DNA of 64,000 nucleotides from Duffyella gerundensis (GCF_001517405.1 NZ_LN907827.1:3382915-3446914), one strand, 5' to 3'. Numbered from the stretch's first letter, positions 54,882-64,000 are shown. Made by a program: numbers and translations. Notes: generated by a model not told the origin, from the letters alone.

Positions 54882-56432
54882 TTACTCGGCCAGCTTATCG
54901 GCCAGTGCCTTCACCTTTTGTACGTCATCCCCGGTCACGGCCGCTAGGCGCTCGCCGTAGTTTTTGTCCGCTTTGTAGAAGTAAGCGAGCATCATTTCAC
55001 GGCTTGCGGCATCGGCACGGCTCAGCGCGCCGCCCAGTGACTGAATTAAGTCACGCTGCGCTTTGGCATCGAATGAACGGAACAGCTCCCCCGCCTGCTT
55101 AAAGTTTTGCGTTTTGGCGATTCCCTGCTGTTGGGTCTCACCGCTCAGCGGGCTGTGGCTGTAGCGGGCGCTGGCCACTTCCTCGCGCGGATAAAGACGG
55201 CTTGGCTGGTAATTCACGCCCTGATTGTCCTCGATACGGCTGTTCATGGCGCCATCCTGATTACCGTTGCTGACGGCATTGCGCGGACGGTTAACCGGCA
55301 GGCTCGTGCCGTTAGCACCCAGGCGATACATCTGCGTATCGGCATAGGAGAACAGGCGGCCCTGCAACAGACGATCTTCTGACGGCTCAATGCCCGGCAC
55401 CAGATTAGAAGGCGCCATGGCGACTTGCTCGGTTTCATTGAAGAACTGCGTCACGTTGCGGTTGAGTACCATCTGGCCGACACGGGTTTCTGCAATACCT
55501 GGCCAGATTTTGGTGGCATCCAGCGGGTTATAGTCGAGCGCGGCGATATCCGCAGGCTTGAGGATTTGCACATAGAGATCCCACTTCGGAAACTCGCCCC
55601 TGGCGATGGCGCTGACCAGATCTTCGGTCATATGGCTATATTGGGTACTTTGAATCGCCGCGGCCTGCTGGGGATCGAGATTCTGCTCGCCCTGCAATGA
55701 TTTCCAGTGAAATTTTACGTAATGCACCTCGTTCTGTGCATTGATAAATTTATAGGCGTGAACGCTGTTGCCATCCATCTGCCGATAGCTGGCGGGCGTG
55801 CCCATGTTGGAAAACAGCATGGTCAGCGCATGCGTTGCTTCCGGTACATGCGAGAAGAAATCAAAGGTACGCGCATCGTTATCGAGGTTGGTACGCGGAT
55901 CGGGTTTGAACGCGTGCACCATATCCGGGAATTTAATCGCATCACGAATAAAGAACACCGGCAGATTATTGCCGACCAGATCCCAGTTGCCCTGCGAGGT
56001 GTAAAACTTGGTAGCGAAGCCGCGCGGATCGCGCAGGGTTTCCGGTGAGTGATTGCCGTGTACCACCGATGAGAAGCGAACAAACACCGGCGTGACGGTG
56101 CCAGGCTTGAACACCTCGGCGATGGTCAGATCGGACAGATCTTTATCGGCGGTGAACTCACCGTGAGCACCGGTGCCGCGCGCATGCACTACGCGTTCCG
56201 GAATCCGCTCGCGATCGAAACGCTGGAGCTTTTGCAGCAGTTGCAAATCCTGCAGCAACACCGCGCCGTCAGTTCCAGCGGTTTGTGAGTGTTGATTGTC
56301 ACCTACCGGTGCGCCGTTATCGCGGGTTAGCACGGTGGCGTGCGCGGTCAGCGTACTGGTCAGCAGACCGGCAAGACAAAGGGTACGGGTAACTTTTTGA
56401 AAAGAGAAACGAAAAGCAGCGTTATTGTTCAT
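54882..56432 (-). CDS. katB: Periplasmic monofunctional catalase, KatB type
   Basis: 516 residues with signal peptide ending at TLTAHA (about residue 32), as in Pseudomonas KatB. Haem catalase: distal His83 in RIPERVVHARGTGAHGEF, Asn in NWDLVGNNLPVFFIRDAIKFPDMVHAFKPDPRTN, and proximal haem Tyr in RLFSYADTQMYRLG. Breaks down H2O2 in the periplasm. It stands where aphA is found in E. coli. Probably induced by peroxide, but no OxyR site is sure. The start is preceded by AAGAAAGATTATA, a weak ribosome binding site. Confidence 0.94.
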   Translation of the reverse strand: MNNNAAFRFSFQKVTRTLCLAGLLTSTLTAHATVLTRDNGAPVGDNQHSQTAGTDGAVLLQDLQLLQKLQRFDRERIPERVVHARGTGAHGEFTADKDLSDLTIAEVFKPGTVTPVFVRFSSVVHGNHSPETLRDPRGFATKFYTSQGNWDLVGNNLPVFFIRDAIKFPDMVHAFKPDPRTNLDNDARTFDFFSHVPEATHALTMLFSNMGTPASYRQMDGNSVHAYKFINAQNEVHYVKFHWKSLQGEQNLDPQQAAAIQSTQYSHMTEDLVSAIARGEFPKWDLYVQILKPADIAALDYNPLDATKIWPGIAETRVGQMVLNRNVTQFFNETEQVAMAPSNLVPGIEPSEDRLLQGRLFSYADTQMYRLGANGTSLPVNRPRNAVSNGNQDGAMNSRIEDNQGVNYQPSRLYPREEVASARYSHSPLSGETQQQGIAKTQNFKQAGELFRSFDAKAQRDLIQSLGGALSRADAASREMMLAYFYKADKNYGERLAAVTGDDVQKVKALADKLAE

Positions 56433-56555
56433 TATAATCTTTCTTCAGATAGGTTCAGTGCAGCCATGTCAGTGATACATGGCGGAAGATGATGCGCTGC
56501 TGATCCTATGAGAAAGCGATAGAACTTAATTCAAGACTGGTCTCGAAGCGGGGCA

Positions 56556-56583
56556 TGATGGCAGGACAGGCGCCCTGCCATCA
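56556..56583 (-). terminator. Hairpin after tyrB
   Basis: 10-bp perfect stem TGATGGCAGG / CCTGCCATCA with an 8-base loop, no T-run. 7 bases past the stop. Confidence 0.45.
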
Positions 56584-56590
56584 GCGAAGG

Positions 56591-57784
56591 TTACATCACG
56601 GCAGCAAAGGCTTTGGCGACCTGATGTACGTTTTTACTGTTGAGGCCTGCCACGCACATGCGGCCGCTGGCGATCAGGTAAACGCCAAACTCCTCGCGCA
56701 GACGATCAACCTGCTGCGCGCTCAGTCCGGTGTAGCTGAACATGCCGCGTTGGCGCAGCAGATAGCCAAAGTCTTTGCCCGGCAGCGCGGTGTTGAGCAC
56801 CGAGACCAGCGTCTGGCGCATTTCGAGAATACGCAGGCGCATCGCCTCAACTTCTGCCAGCCAGCTCGCCTTCAACGCCGGATCGTTCAGCACACAGGAA
56901 ACCACCTGGGCGCCAAAATTTGGCGGGCTGGAGTAGTTGCGGCGCACGGTCGCCTTCAGCTGGCCGAGCACGCGGCCCGCCTCTTCGGCGCTCTCGCACA
57001 CCACCGACAAGCCACCGACGCGCTCGCCGTAAAGTGAGAAAATCTTCGAGAAGGAGTTGCTGACCAGCGCCGGTAAACCGGATGCGGCAATGGCACGCAT
57101 GGCGTAGGCGTCTTCTTCCATGCCCGCGCCGTAACCCTGATAGGCAATATCCAAAAATGGCACCAGCGACTGTGCTTTCAGCACCTCAATGGTTTCATCC
57201 CATTGCGCGTTGGTGAGATCGGCACCGGTTGGGTTATGGCAGCAGGGATGCAGCAGCACAATGCTCTGCGGCGGCAGGGTTTTCAGCGCGGCCAGGAAAG
57301 CCTCGAATTTCACACCCTGGGTGCTGCTGTCATACCACGGATAGGTATTCACCTCGAAGCCGGCGCCAGAAAAGATCGCCACGTGATTTTCCCAGGTGGG
57401 ATCGCTGACCCAGACGTTTGACGCCGGAAAGTAACGCTTCAGAAAATCGGCACCGACCTTCAGCGCGCCCGACCCGCCCAGCGTCTGAATCGTGGCCACG
57501 CGGCCTTCGGTAATGGCTGCATGATCGGCACCGAACAGCAGCGGCGCGACGGCGTTGCGGTAAGCCGGCAGGCCTTCCATTGGCAGATAAAGTGACGCCA
57601 CCGCTGGCTGCGCGTTCAGGCGTGCTTCAGCCGCGGCAACCGCCTGCAGCTGAGGAATAATGCCCTGCTCGTCATAATAGAGACCGATGCTCAGGTTTAC
57701 TTTATCGGCGCGGGGATCCTGTTTGAAGGTTTCCATCAGCGAAAGAATCGGGTCGCCAGCGTAGGCATCGACGTTTTGAAACAC
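56591..57784 (-). CDS. tyrB: Aromatic amino acid aminotransferase TyrB
   Basis: 397 residues, exactly as in E. coli. Class I PLP aminotransferase: [108 protein letters not shown] and [20 protein letters not shown] (PLP lysine). Last step of tyrosine, phenylalanine and leucine synthesis. 39 bp after the YitT gene and on the same strand. No TyrR box is found in that gap, unlike E. coli tyrB. Confidence 0.97.
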   Translation of the reverse strand: MFQNVDAYAGDPILSLMETFKQDPRADKVNLSIGLYYDEQGIIPQLQAVAAAEARLNAQPAVASLYLPMEGLPAYRNAVAPLLFGADHAAITEGRVATIQTLGGSGALKVGADFLKRYFPASNVWVSDPTWENHVAIFSGAGFEVNTYPWYDSSTQGVKFEAFLAALKTLPPQSIVLLHPCCHNPTGADLTNAQWDETIEVLKAQSLVPFLDIAYQGYGAGMEEDAYAMRAIAASGLPALVSNSFSKIFSLYGERVGGLSVVCESAEEAGRVLGQLKATVRRNYSSPPNFGAQVVSCVLNDPALKASWLAEVEAMRLRILEMRQTLVSVLNTALPGKDFGYLLRQRGMFSYTGLSAQQVDRLREEFGVYLIASGRMCVAGLNSKNVHQVAKAFAAVM

Positions 57785-57823
57785 GGTGCAGATCTCCTTA
57801 ATCAGCTAAAAACGGTAACGATA

Positions 57824-58438
57824 TCAGACCGCGTAACGGCCAGGGCGATGGTTCATCGCAATAATCAGGTTGAGGATCAGCGCGCCAGCAATCGACGCCA
57901 GCAGCATCGGCCACGAGACCACAAACAGCGATGCCAGCACCACGCAGGTGTCGATGGCCATTTGCAGCTTACCCGCGCGTAAACCGATGCGATCCTGCAG
58001 CCACAGCGCCAGAATATTAATGCCGCCGAGGCTCGCTTTGTGGCGGAATAATACTATAAACCCAATCCCCATAATCACGTTACCAAACAGGGTGGCGTAA
58101 AAGGGATTCAGCGCAGAAAAATGGATAAACAGCGGATGCAAACGGGTGAAAAGCGACACCATCGCCACCGCGCAAAATGTCTTCAGGGTAAAGGCCTTGC
58201 CCATCCGCCGAAACGCCAGCCAGTAAAACGGCAGGTTGATCAGAAAAAAGGCGCTGCCGAACGACAGCGGCGTCACATAACTGATGAGAAACGCAATGCC
58301 TGCGGTACTGCCGGTTAAGGCGCCGGCCTGCTTGAGCATCACTACGCCAAAGGAGACCAGCAGCGTGCCAAACAGCAGCGCGAGAAGATCTTCCAGCAGC
58401 GTATGCGAGGGTGTTTCAGGTTGAGTAATAGTATCCAT
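57824..58438 (-). CDS. YitT-family membrane protein
   Basis: 204 residues with five or six membrane helices (LLALLFGTLLVSFGVVMLKQAGALTGSTAGIAFLISYV, FGSAFFLINLPFYWLAFRRMG, ATLFGNVIMGIGFIVLFRHKASLGGINILALWLQ). A YitT/YczE-type fold; function unknown in the family. Upstream is an Lrp/AsnC gene, downstream tyrB; both same strand, so a tyrB-linked transport role is possible. It occupies the place of alr in E. coli. Start ATG with a weak site. Confidence 0.85.
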   Translation of the reverse strand: MDTITQPETPSHTLLEDLLALLFGTLLVSFGVVMLKQAGALTGSTAGIAFLISYVTPLSFGSAFFLINLPFYWLAFRRMGKAFTLKTFCAVAMVSLFTRLHPLFIHFSALNPFYATLFGNVIMGIGFIVLFRHKASLGGINILALWLQDRIGLRAGKLQMAIDTCVVLASLFVVSWPMLLASIAGALILNLIIAMNHRPGRYAV

Positions 58439-58665
58439 GAGCCTGTTTTCACTGAGAATTAGCGCGTTTTCGTTGCAAGAATCGCGCCTGAAAACGCCAC
58501 GAAAAATCGCCGGCGCAATAACTCAATGATTTCACAGGGCTTAAAATTTGAGAGTTGTGCATGCAGCCTGCATTAATCGCTCAAATCACGCATACTTATC
58601 GTCACTGATGCATGTTTTTAGCATGTTACCGCCTGCTGATGCACTATTTTATGGCAGCGTGCACC

Positions 58666-59148
58666 TTATTGGCGCGTGTTAACCGGTGGGCTCATCATTA
58701 CGCCGTTCTCTTTCAGGCGATCCAGCACCACGGCGGTTTTAATGTGCGCCACGCTGCGATGCCCCGCGACCAGCTGGCTTATCAGCGCGCTCAGTGAGGC
58801 GAGATCGGCAACCGCGACCTTCAGCAGATAATCGGCATCGCCGGTGGTTTTCCAGGCATCGACGATGGCCGACTCCTCCTCCACCATACGGTGAAAGCTG
58901 GTGACATATTCGGTGGTGTGGTTAATCAGGCGGACTTCAATCAGGCCAATCATGCTCAGCCCAACCGCATCGGGCGCAAGGCGCGCGTGATAACCCAGAA
59001 TCAGATTGGCCTGTTCGAGGTTGATACGGCGGCGCGAGCACTGCGACGCGGAAAGGCCAACCAGATCGCTCAGTTCCTGGTTGGTCAGGCGGCCATTGGC
59101 CTCCAGCAAGGTCAATATTTTCAGGTCGAAATCGTCGATGTGCGTCAT
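58666..59148 (-). CDS. Lrp/AsnC-family regulator
   Basis: 160 residues. N-terminal winged HTH FDLKILTLLEANGRLTNQELSDLVGLSASQCSRRRINLEQANLI, C-terminal RAM ligand domain (GLIEVRLINHTTEYVTSFHRMVEEESAIVDAWKTTGDADYLLKVAVADLASLSALI). Sensing of an amino acid is likely. It probably controls the YitT gene 227 bp downstream, and maybe tyrB. Start ATG with a usable upstream GGGAAACGC. Confidence 0.9.
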   Translation of the reverse strand: MTHIDDFDLKILTLLEANGRLTNQELSDLVGLSASQCSRRRINLEQANLILGYHARLAPDAVGLSMIGLIEVRLINHTTEYVTSFHRMVEEESAIVDAWKTTGDADYLLKVAVADLASLSALISQLVAGHRSVAHIKTAVVLDRLKENGVMMSPPVNTRQ

Positions 59149-59253
59149 GCGTTTCCCTGCTTAATCAGGCCCATAATGCGCACAGATAACCTCAATTGTT
59201 CGCGAGCTGTCCAACACTATTTTCCGATGGCCGCGGGCGAACAATCCGTCAGG

Positions 59254-60660
59254 TTATTCATCATCGTACTGCGGACCGGCGTAGTTATCGAACCGCGACC
59301 ACTGGCCGTTGAACGTCAGCCGCACGGTGCCGATCGGGCCGTTACGCTGCTTGCCGAGGATGATCTCCGCGATGCCTTTCATGTCGCTGTTTTCGTGATA
59401 AACCTCATCGCGATAGATAAACATGATCAGGTCAGCATCCTGCTCGATAGAGCCCGATTCACGCAGATCGGAGTTGACCGGGCGTTTGTCGGCGCGCTGC
59501 TCCAGCGAGCGGTTAAGCTGCGACAGCGCCACCACCGGCACCTGAAGCTCTTTCGCCAGCGCCTTGAGCGAGCGCGAAATTTCAGCAATTTCCAGCGTAC
59601 GGTTGTCGGACAGCGCTGGCACGCGCATCAGCTGCAGGTAGTCGATCATGATCATGCTCAGGCCGCCATGTTCGCGATAGATACGGCGCGCACGTGAGCG
59701 TACTTCGGTGGGCGTCAGGCCGGAAGAGTCATCGATATACATGTTCTTCTTCTCGAGCAGAATACCCATGGTACCGGAGATACGCGCCCAGTCTTCATCG
59801 TCCAGCTGGCCGGTACGAATGCGCGTCTGATCGACACGCGACAGCGACGCGAGCATACGCATCATAATCTGCTCCCCGGGCATTTCGAGGCTAAAGATCA
59901 GCACCGGTTTTTCCTGCAGCATGGCGGCGTTTTCGCACAGGTTCATGGCGAAGGTGGTTTTACCCATCGACGGACGGGCCGCGACGATAATCAGATCTGA
60001 ACGCTGCAGGCCAGCGGTCTTCTTGTTCAGATCCTGATAGCCGGTGTCGACGCCGGTCACGCCGTCGTGCGGCGTCTGGAACAAAGATTCGATGCGCGAC
60101 ACCGTGGCTTCGAGAATCTGCTCGATGTTCTTCGGTCCGTCATCTTTATTGGCGCGACTTTCAGCAATTTTAAACACGTTCGATTCTGCAAAATCGAGCA
60201 GATCTTCGCTGCTGCGACCCTGCGGATCGTAACCGGCATCGGCGATTTCATTAGCCACTGAAATCATTTCGCGCACCACTGCGCGTTCGCGCACGATGTC
60301 AGCATAAGCACTGATGTTCGCTGCACTTGGCGTATTTTTTGACAGCTCGGCCAGATAGGCAAAACCGCCGACCATATCCAGCTGACCCTGGGTTTCCAGT
60401 GATTCCGACAGGGTAATCAGGTCAATTGGCTTGCCCGCTTCCAGCAGGCGCTGCATCTCACTGAAGATAAGACGATGGGGTCGGCTGAAGAAGTCATCGG
60501 CGACCACGCGTTCAGAAACGTTATCCCAGCGTTCGTTATCCAGCATTAACCCGCCCAACACCGACTGTTCAGCTTCCAAAGAATGCGGCGGCAGCTTCAG
60601 GCCTTCAACCTGACGGTCGCGGGTTTCGTTAGGTTTGTTGGTGGGTTTGTTTCCTGCCAT
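59254..60660 (-). CDS. dnaB: Replicative DNA helicase DnaB
   Basis: 468 residues. N-terminal DnaG-binding domain (LPPHSLEAEQSVLGGLMLDNERWDNVSERVVADDFF) and RecA-like C-domain: Walker A AARPSMGKTTFAMNLCENAA, Walker B LSMIMIDYLQLM and VPVVALSQLNRSLEQRADKRPVNSDLRESGSIEQDADLIMFIYRDEVY. A hexameric 5'-3' helicase. Divergent from qorA as in E. coli. alr does not follow it. Confidence 0.98.
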   Translation of the reverse strand: MAGNKPTNKPNETRDRQVEGLKLPPHSLEAEQSVLGGLMLDNERWDNVSERVVADDFFSRPHRLIFSEMQRLLEAGKPIDLITLSESLETQGQLDMVGGFAYLAELSKNTPSAANISAYADIVRERAVVREMISVANEIADAGYDPQGRSSEDLLDFAESNVFKIAESRANKDDGPKNIEQILEATVSRIESLFQTPHDGVTGVDTGYQDLNKKTAGLQRSDLIIVAARPSMGKTTFAMNLCENAAMLQEKPVLIFSLEMPGEQIMMRMLASLSRVDQTRIRTGQLDDEDWARISGTMGILLEKKNMYIDDSSGLTPTEVRSRARRIYREHGGLSMIMIDYLQLMRVPALSDNRTLEIAEISRSLKALAKELQVPVVALSQLNRSLEQRADKRPVNSDLRESGSIEQDADLIMFIYRDEVYHENSDMKGIAEIILGKQRNGPIGTVRLTFNGQWSRFDNYAGPQYDDE

Positions 60661-60758
60661 AGTAAATGCGATACCGATAAATTGAGGGGACGCGCAATTA
60701 TACCTTTTTGTCGTCTTGCCGTCCTCCCGACATCTCTGACATTACACAGGAGCGAGGC

Positions 60759-61742
60759 ATGGCAAAGCGTATTCAATTCAGCCAGCACGGCGGACCCAAC
60801 GTGCTGGAATGGGTCGATGTGGAACCTGGCGATCCCACGGATTTTGAGGTGCAGGTTGAGAATAAAGCGATAGGAATCAACTATATCGATACCTACGTAC
60901 GCAGCGGACTCTACCCTTCCGCCAGCTTGCCCTCCGGCCTGGGCACCGAAGCAGCAGGAAAAGTCGTTAAGGTAGGCGCTGCTGTCAGCCACTTTAAACC
61001 GGGCGATCGCGTGGTCTACGCGCAGGCGCCCATCGGCGCTTACAGTGAAATTCACAATGTGCCGCAGGATCGGCTGGCACACCTGCCAGACGCCATCTCA
61101 TTTGAACAGGGCGCGGCATCATTTCTCAAAGGGCTGACCGTGCACTATCTGCTGCGTCAGACCTATCACGTTGCGCCAGGCGAAGCCTTCCTGTTTCATG
61201 CTGCCGCGGGTGGCGTTGGTCTGATCGCGTGCCAGTGGGCGAAGGCGCTGGGCGCGCATTTGATCGGCACCGTAGGCTCGGCAGAAAAAGCGGCGATTGC
61301 GCAGCGCGCCGGTGCCTGGGCTACCATCAACTACCGTGAAGAGAACATTGCAGAGCGGCTAAGCGCGCTGACCGACGGCAAAAAGGTCCGCGTAGTGTAC
61401 GACTCTGTGGGCAAAGATACCTGGGAAGCGTCGCTGGATTGCCTGCAGCCGCGCGGGCTGATGGTGAGCTTTGGCAACGCCTCCGGCCCGGTTACCGGCA
61501 TCGATCTGGCGCAGCTGAATAAGAAAGGATCGCTGTATGTGACGCGGCCTTCGCTGTTTGGCTATATTACCAATCGCGCAGAACTCGAACTGGCCAGCAA
61601 CGAACTGTTTTCAATGATTGCCAGCGGTGCCATCAAGATTGATGTGGCGGAGAAGCAGAAGTTTGCCCTACGCGATGCGCAACAGGCGCATATCGCACTG
61701 GAAAACCGAACTACCCAGGGTTCAAGCCTGCTGATTCCCTGA
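60759..61742 (+). CDS. qorA: NADPH:quinone oxidoreductase
   Basis: 327 residues, as E. coli Qor. MAKRIQFSQHGGPNVLEW start behind AGGAG; zinc-less medium-chain fold with EFHAAAGGVGLIACQWAKALGA-like VFLFHAAAGGVGLIACQWA, GSAEKAAIAQRAGAWATINYR and the NADPH region VYDSVGKDTWEASLDCLQPRG. Reduces quinones by one electron; divergent from dnaB. Confidence 0.96.
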   Translation: MAKRIQFSQHGGPNVLEWVDVEPGDPTDFEVQVENKAIGINYIDTYVRSGLYPSASLPSGLGTEAAGKVVKVGAAVSHFKPGDRVVYAQAPIGAYSEIHNVPQDRLAHLPDAISFEQGAASFLKGLTVHYLLRQTYHVAPGEAFLFHAAAGGVGLIACQWAKALGAHLIGTVGSAEKAAIAQRAGAWATINYREENIAERLSALTDGKKVRVVYDSVGKDTWEASLDCLQPRGLMVSFGNASGPVTGIDLAQLNKKGSLYVTRPSLFGYITNRAELELASNELFSMIASGAIKIDVAEKQKFALRDAQQAHIALENRTTQGSSLLIP

Positions 61743-61757
61743 TCGTCAGAAATAGAG

Positions 61758-61795
61758 AGGGCTTCCCGAAGGAAGCCCTTGCTTTCTTATTTTCG
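61758..61795 (+). terminator. Terminator of qorA
   Basis: 9-bp stem AGGGCTTCC / GGAAGCCCT, loop CGAA, followed by TGCTTTCTTATTTT. Confidence 0.88.
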
Positions 61796-61936
61796 TTCTC
61801 GCTGGGTGTAGGGTCAGCGGCTATGAATTCAGCAGCACGGATAGTGCCAGAACGCCTCGCTAAAAAACACGCCCTGTACACAATCTTTCCCCACTGCCGT
61901 TACGCTTTGTGATCTGTGCTGCAAAATTTCTGGCAA

Positions 61937-62170
61937 TTAAAAGCGCATATAGCGACGGCGCACCAGCACTTTGGGTTTTTTCACCGCGCGATATATCCAC
62001 GCCACCGCGACCGCCAGCAGCAACCACGGCAGCAGCTTGATCACCATCGCAAACAGTCCACCGACCACCATCAACGCCGTTGCCATGATCAAGGCGGCAA
62101 TTACACCCACCAGCGAGACGCCGGTGAGCATCAGCATCACAAAGAAGCCAAGTACAAACAGAATTTCCAT
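61937..62170 (-). CDS. pspG: Phage-shock protein G
   Basis: 77 residues. MEILFVLGFFVMLMLTGVSLVGVIAALIMATALMVVGGL start and KLLPWLLLAVAVAWIYRAVKKPKV; two membrane helices. Effector of the Psp envelope-stress response. The ATG at 62170 has AGGAG at the right distance; the ATG two codons earlier touches it. Sigma-54 promoter and IHF site upstream. Confidence 0.94.
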   Translation of the reverse strand: MEILFVLGFFVMLMLTGVSLVGVIAALIMATALMVVGGLFAMVIKLLPWLLLAVAVAWIYRAVKKPKVLVRRRYMRF

Positions 62171-62210
62171 CGTCATCTCCTGAGCGCGTTAGTTACCTTG
62201 TCTTAGCTAT

Positions 62211-62226
62211 TACAAGAAACGTGCCA
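62211..62226 (-). promoter_or_regulatory. Sigma-54 promoter of pspG
   Basis: On the minus strand TGGCAC-GTTTC-TTGTA, the -24/-12 arrangement; TTGTA at -12 matches other psp promoters. 40 bp from the start codon. Confidence 0.85.
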
Positions 62227-62240
62227 GTTCTTTTCAAATG

Positions 62241-62253
62241 TAAATTATTGATT
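62241..62253 (-). promoter_or_regulatory. IHF site of the pspG promoter
   Basis: Minus strand AATCAATAATTTA fits WATCAR-N4-TTR. It is placed between the sigma-54 promoter and the likely PspF sites. Confidence 0.65.
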
Positions 62254-62325
62254 TTAAAGTGATGATAAAAATTACGTCGCGGGATTTTAGCGATATTAAC
62301 CAGGAAGTGGTGAGATATTAACTAA

Positions 62326-62345
62326 CAGGCCGCCGCAGCGGCCTG
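62326..62345 (-). terminator. Hairpin after dusA
   Basis: CAGGCCGC / GCGGCCTG, loop CGCA, with a TTAGTTAATA tail on the minus strand. It overlaps no codon. Confidence 0.5.
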
Positions 62346-62349
62346 ACGA

Positions 62350-63345
62350 TTAAACCGCAGCAGGAATTTTATCCGCCACCAATGTCAGCGCGGCTTCCAC
62401 CACCTGCACATCCGCGCCGGGTTTGTGCGCGTTTTCACTGAGATGACGGCGCCACTGACGCGCACCGGGAATGCCCTGAAACAGGCCAAGCATATGACGC
62501 GTAATATGGCCGAGATAAGTGCCCTGCGACAGCTCTTTCTCAATGTAGGGATACATGCTGCGCACCACGGCAATCAAATCGACCGCTGCCTGTGCCTCGC
62601 CGAACAGCTCGCTGTCGACCTGCGCCAGAATGCCTGGGTTTTGATAGGCTTCGCGGCCCATCATCACACCATCCAAATGTTGCAAATGCTGCTTTGCCTC
62701 ATCCAGCGTTTTCACTCCGCCATTAATGGCGAGGGTCAGCTGCGGGAAATCGCGCTTTAGCTGATAAACACGCGGGTAATCCAGCGGAGGGATTTCGCGG
62801 TTCTCTTTGGGGCTCAGACCGGAAAGCCACGCCTTGCGCGCATGAATAATAAAGGTATCGCAACCACCTTTATCCGCCACGCGCTCGATAAATTCGCACA
62901 GGAAGGCGTAGCTATCGAGTTCATCAATACCGATGCGGGTTTTCACCGTGACCGGAATCGACACCACATCGCGCATCGCCTTGATGCAGTCAGCAACCAG
63001 CTGGGCATCGGCCATCAGGCAGGCACCGAAGCGACCATTCTGCACGCGATCGGAAGGACAGCCGACGTTGAGGTTAATTTCATCGTAACCGCGTGCTTCC
63101 GCCAGCGCCGCACACTGCGCCAGCGCAGCCGGATCGCTGCCGCCCAGCTGCAAGGCAACCGGATGTTCCTGCTCGCCGAAAGCCAGGTAATCGCCTTTGC
63201 CATGAATAATGGCGCCGGTGGTGACCATTTCGGTATAGAGCAGCGTATTGCGCGTTAACTGGCGATGGAAATAACGGCAGTGGCGATCGGTCCAGTCGAG
63301 CATGGGCGCGATAGAAAAACGTTGGCTGGGGAATTTTTCGGTCAT
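62350..63345 (-). CDS. dusA: tRNA-dihydrouridine synthase A
   Basis: 331 residues. FMN TIM barrel: [61 protein letters not shown] (catalytic Cys), [41 protein letters not shown] and [18 protein letters not shown]. Reduces U20/20a in tRNA. The ribosome binding site is poor. Next to pspG as in E. coli. Confidence 0.97.
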   Translation of the reverse strand: MTEKFPSQRFSIAPMLDWTDRHCRYFHRQLTRNTLLYTEMVTTGAIIHGKGDYLAFGEQEHPVALQLGGSDPAALAQCAALAEARGYDEINLNVGCPSDRVQNGRFGACLMADAQLVADCIKAMRDVVSIPVTVKTRIGIDELDSYAFLCEFIERVADKGGCDTFIIHARKAWLSGLSPKENREIPPLDYPRVYQLKRDFPQLTLAINGGVKTLDEAKQHLQHLDGVMMGREAYQNPGILAQVDSELFGEAQAAVDLIAVVRSMYPYIEKELSQGTYLGHITRHMLGLFQGIPGARQWRRHLSENAHKPGADVQVVEAALTLVADKIPAAV

Positions 63346-63401
63346 GAAAAGCGGCGGGTCCGATTGTTAACATGTGCTGATAATGTGCGCGATCATAACA
63401 T

Positions 63402-63431
63402 AAAAAACGGGGCCACCCAACGATGGCCCCG
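63402..63431 (-). terminator. Terminator of the TraF-like gene
   Basis: 8-bp stem CGGGGCCA / TGGCCCCG, 8-base loop, then T-run on the minus strand. Confidence 0.9.
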
Positions 63432-63459
63432 CTCTGTCAGTATCATCACGCTATGCACA

Positions 63460-63999
63460 TCAGAAGGTGAAACCGATCTTCGCCATTGCGCCCCAAGTCT
63501 TGTCTTCGCCTGCCGAACCGGCCAGATCGAGATGGACACTATTGTTAAATGGCGACAGGCCAAAACCGCCAGTCACGACATTTTTGTCGTTTGATTTCAT
63601 ATCAGCACGGTAACCGCCACGCAGCTGCAGCCAGTCAAACAGGCGATATTCCGCACCCACGCCAGCATACTGACTGTCACCTTCGGTTTTAAATCCTTTG
63701 GTCGGCGTCATATCAACATCAAAAGCGGTGGTCAGACGGTCGGTGTGCCATGACACCCCCCCGGTAACCAGCGGACGGATTTGATAGGTATCTTTAAAGC
63801 CGTTGACTTCTTTGGTCTCGATATCGCGTGCAATCAGGTTCTGCGCGCTGAGGCCCAGCGTCCAGTTTTCGCCCACGTCGGTGGCAATACCGGCGTCAAC
63901 GTTGAAACCGGTGTCGTCTTTACGATACTGATTGTTGGTCACGTCATCTTTATCGTAGGTATAAACCGCGGCCTTGTAGTTAAACAGCCAGGACTGCTG
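63460..63999 (-). CDS. TraF_2-like outer-membrane protein, 5' end outside window
   Basis: The frame is open to the right edge; the 179 visible residues are the C-terminal part. NVDAGIATDVGENWTLGLSAQNLIARDIETKEV and VTGGVSWHTDRLTTAFDVDMT with GVGAEYRLFDWLQLRGGYRADMKSND fit the chromosomal TraF-like beta-barrel family found next to dusA in enterobacteria. It ends GAMAKIGFTF with the barrel's C-terminal Phe. It is not part of a conjugation system here. Function unknown. Confidence 0.75.
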   Translation of the reverse strand, partial: QQSWLFNYKAAVYTYDKDDVTNNQYRKDDTGFNVDAGIATDVGENWTLGLSAQNLIARDIETKEVNGFKDTYQIRPLVTGGVSWHTDRLTTAFDVDMTPTKGFKTEGDSQYAGVGAEYRLFDWLQLRGGYRADMKSNDKNVVTGGFGLSPFNNSVHLDLAGSAGEDKTWGAMAKIGFTF

Positions 64000-64000
64000 A

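Noticed and set aside
63460..63999. Evidence for a conjugative element from a TraF-like protein
   Set aside because: The family is chromosomal and no other transfer genes are present.

Overview
The window reads as chromosomal DNA of a plant- or insect-associated member of the Enterobacterales, most likely Erwiniaceae (Pantoea/Erwinia type). Three observations support this. The backbone order dusA-pspG-qorA-dnaB-...-tyrB-...-yjbQ-yjbR-...-uvrA/ssb-...-yjcB-...-soxSR-...-ghxP-yjcE-...-actP-yjcH-acs-gltP is the E. coli 91-92 min region with local insertions and losses. There is a membrane glucose dehydrogenase plus a three-subunit FAD gluconate dehydrogenase, as in Pantoea-type oxidisers. The control sites are enterobacterial (KdgR, Fur, PurR, CRP, SoxR, LexA, sigma-54/IHF). 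The genus call is an inference from gene content; no rRNA or tRNA is present to confirm it.

Layout. 1-17 kb is mostly accessory metabolism and envelope: a degenerate EAL protein cut by the left edge, gcd, tsx with a compact PurR/CRP control region, a VOC protein, a divergent RpiB-family isomerase/kdgF pair around a KdgR box, the gluconate dehydrogenase operon, sbmA, a single-chain dihydroxyacetone kinase, a Fur-box-controlled yncE, an 830-bp inverted pair of repeat elements, and aer. 17-24 kb is a 2023-residue autotransporter and murQ. 24-39 kb holds gltP, the acetate module acs-yjcH-actP, two tandem yfaZ-type porin-like genes, yjcE, ghxP with a PurR box, a glutathione transferase, soxR/soxS around the canonical soxbox, a YfiN/DgcN-like diguanylate cyclase and yjcB. 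40-44 kb is an AT-rich pocket with a lone Wzx-type flippase, a TupA-like ATP-grasp gene and a solo IS3 OrfA-like gene. 44-64 kb returns to the backbone: an AraC/EamA pair, an isochorismatase-like hydrolase, trehalose synthase, ssb/uvrA sharing a LexA box, a zinc alcohol dehydrogenase, yjbR/yjbQ, a periplasmic catalase, tyrB, a YitT protein and an Lrp-type regulator where alr would be expected, dnaB, qorA, pspG with a sigma-54 promoter and IHF site, dusA and a TraF_2-like outer-membrane gene cut by the right edge.

How the genes work together. Gcd and the gluconate dehydrogenase can pass electrons from periplasmic glucose and gluconate to the quinone pool, giving gluconate and 2-ketogluconate. 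kdgF and the RpiB-like isomerase look like a KdgR-controlled step on unsaturated uronates from pectin or related polymers. acs/actP scavenge acetate. soxRS, katB, ssb/uvrA and pspG form a stress-response complement. The least explained parts are the 14.8-15.6 kb inverted repeat pair, the flippase/ATP-grasp pair, the solo OrfA-like gene, the two long intergenic regions at 38.7-39.6 kb and 43.1-44.0 kb, and the RpiB-family enzyme.
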